This document shows positions 5,257 to 6,161 of a stretch of 6,161 nucleotides of DNA, piece after piece (the first letter of the stretch is position 1; every line of letters begins with the position of its first letter). Both the position numbers and the translations under genes were made by a program. Below the pieces are notes generated by a model, which saw only the letters and a list, made by a program, of their open reading frames with translations, ran no database searches and was not told the DNA's origin. The stretch is from Erysipelotrichaceae bacterium (GTDB lineage: Bacteria; Bacillota_I; Bacilli_A; RFN20; CAG-826). The stretch lies in assembly GCA_012729405.1 (NCBI GenBank), contig JAAYDH010000134.1, forward strand, positions 1-6,161, read 5' to 3'.

Positions 5257-5282
5257 AAAAGAGCATCACGCGATGTTCTTTT
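5257..5282. terminator. Bidirectional rho-independent terminator between convergent genes
   Basis: GAGCATC (5261-5267) pairs with GATGTTC (5272-5278), one pair being G-U, around an ACGC loop. Flanking A4 (5257-5260) and T4 (5279-5282) extend the stem. On the plus strand it ends the unknown/ASCH unit. On the minus strand the stem is followed by six T, AG and five more T, an even better tract, which would end the antiporter transcript. Both genes point into it. Confidence 0.85.
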
Positions 5283-5294
5283 CATTTGCCTAAA

Positions 5295-6161
5295 TCATTG
5301 GGCGGGAGCGGTTGGCGGTGCGATACCGACATCCTTATTCTTTGGAACAAGTAAGGCTTTGTATGTTGTATCCATTAGAATGGCCCCAATTGGAGCAAAA
5401 ATTAAAATTGATAAAACAGATATCGTCAAGACGAGATTTGCGTAAGGAATCAAAGTTGGATCAAGTCCTTGCATACCAACTAGTGTCCCTCCAATAGCGG
5501 CTTGGACAGTTGCCTTGGGGATCTCGGAAATCGCGACGAATAATCTTTCTTTGAAAGTAAGTTTGGTTTTGATTAAGCAGAGGAATGTCGATAAAAGGCG
5601 GAACGCCATCGCGAAGAATAAACCAGCGATAACAAGTGGTCCGGCTGTTCCGATTGTTTTCAGTTCGACGGATGTGCCGACAAAGACGAAGAGAAACATC
5701 TCGCTAAAGACCCAAATTTTATCAAATTTAGAAGTTAATCGATGAGCGGCCACTGGTCGCTTGGCTAAGACGACAATCCCCATTGCCATAACGCCTAAGA
5801 AACTAGATAGAGAGACAGGTGTGGAATCAAGGATGTTTTCAACGAACAAGAGAAGGACTGAAAGTCCAATTAAAATAATTATTTTATAGGTATCGCGAAT
5901 ATGAATCTTTTTAAAGAGATATGAACAGCCAAATCCGAGCAAGATACCAGCCGCAACTCCGAAGATTAAACTGGTTGGAATTTTGATTAAAGTAGTGGGA
6001 TTGAAATCGCCTCCGTGAGAGAGCATATTCACTAAAGCGGTGAAGATGACGATGCAGTAGACATCATCCGCGCTGGAACCCGCGATAATCATTTGAGGGA
6101 TGCTTCTCTCTTTGCCGATGTTACTATCAATGAGTTTCGTCATTCGGACAACGACAACCGC
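5295..6161 (-). CDS. CPA-type cation:proton antiporter (partial, N-terminus outside window)
   Basis: This is an inner-membrane Na+ or K+/H+ exchanger of the monovalent cation:proton antiporter superfamily; 288 C-terminal residues are visible. The frame is open to the window edge, so the Met at 6143 is internal, preceded in frame by AVVVVR, the remnant of the conserved SPAVVVPRM-type helix. Numbering from that Met, the AGSSADDVYCIVIF helix carries the ion-binding Asp pair (26-27). Further family marks are KKIHIRD (78-84), a run of membrane helices to about 255, and EIPKATVQAAIGG (207-219) with its conserved Lys210. The tail from about 256 is short and hydrophilic, ending in APPTAPAQ, with no TrkA-N/RCK domain, so it is not a full KefB/KefC. 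The stop is TGA (5297-5295). It converges on the ASCH unit and shares its terminator. Ion specificity is not decidable here. Confidence 0.9.
   Translation of the reverse strand, partial: AVVVVRMTKLIDSNIGKERSIPQMIIAGSSADDVYCIVIFTALVNMLSHGGDFNPTTLIKIPTSLIFGVAAGILLGFGCSYLFKKIHIRDTYKIIILIGLSVLLLFVENILDSTPVSLSSFLGVMAMGIVVLAKRPVAAHRLTSKFDKIWVFSEMFLFVFVGTSVELKTIGTAGPLVIAGLFFAMAFRLLSTFLCLIKTKLTFKERLFVAISEIPKATVQAAIGGTLVGMQGLDPTLIPYANLVLTISVLSILIFAPIGAILMDTTYKALLVPKNKDVGIAPPTAPAQ

Overview
The window is a piece of a low-GC bacterial chromosome, by eye near 40% G+C. It most likely comes from a Gram-positive member of Bacillota (Bacilli or a Mollicutes-adjacent lineage such as the uncultured gut Bacilli). 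The evidence is purine-rich GGAGG/AAGGAG ribosome binding sites, an extended -10 promoter of the low-GC type, compact rho-independent terminators, and protein family variants typical of Firmicutes. Tryptophan is encoded by TGG and TGA is used as a stop (the unknown gene at 4222-4914 and the antiporter), so the mycoplasma code is not in use. No mobile element, CRISPR array, rRNA or tRNA is visible.

Layout, left to right. 1-644 (minus): the N-terminal two thirds of an MscS-type mechanosensitive channel, cut by the window edge, with its own clear promoter at 668-697. 645-977: a divergent intergenic region holding that promoter and, on the plus strand, a strong terminator hairpin at 862-895 with no annotated gene before it. 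978-3233 (plus): a tight three-gene cluster of a cysteine-type glutathione peroxidase, an FtsX/MacB-fold ABC permease and its ATPase. The last two resemble the HrtBA heme exporter. 3234-3444: a leader with several dyad sequences and no obvious terminator. 3445-3990 (plus): a flavin-reductase-like flavoprotein, followed by a terminator at 4069-4106. 4222-5249 (plus): an unrecognised 230-residue protein whose stop overlaps, by 4 nt (ATGA), the start of a 112-residue ASCH-domain protein. 5257-5282: a terminator usable in both directions. 5295-6161 (minus): the C-terminal 288 residues of a CPA-type cation:proton antiporter, cut at its N-terminus by the window edge.

Most recognisable genes fit stress and homeostasis: osmotic pressure release (MscS), peroxide removal (Gpx), probable heme or hydrophobic-compound export (HrtBA-like), flavin redox chemistry, and cation/pH balance. 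The Gpx-permease-ATPase cluster is the clearest functional unit; its coupling to the flavoprotein downstream is an inference from the missing terminator. The least explained items are the unknown protein/ASCH pair and the orphan terminator upstream of gpx. I see no large novel system; the candidates are local and modest.
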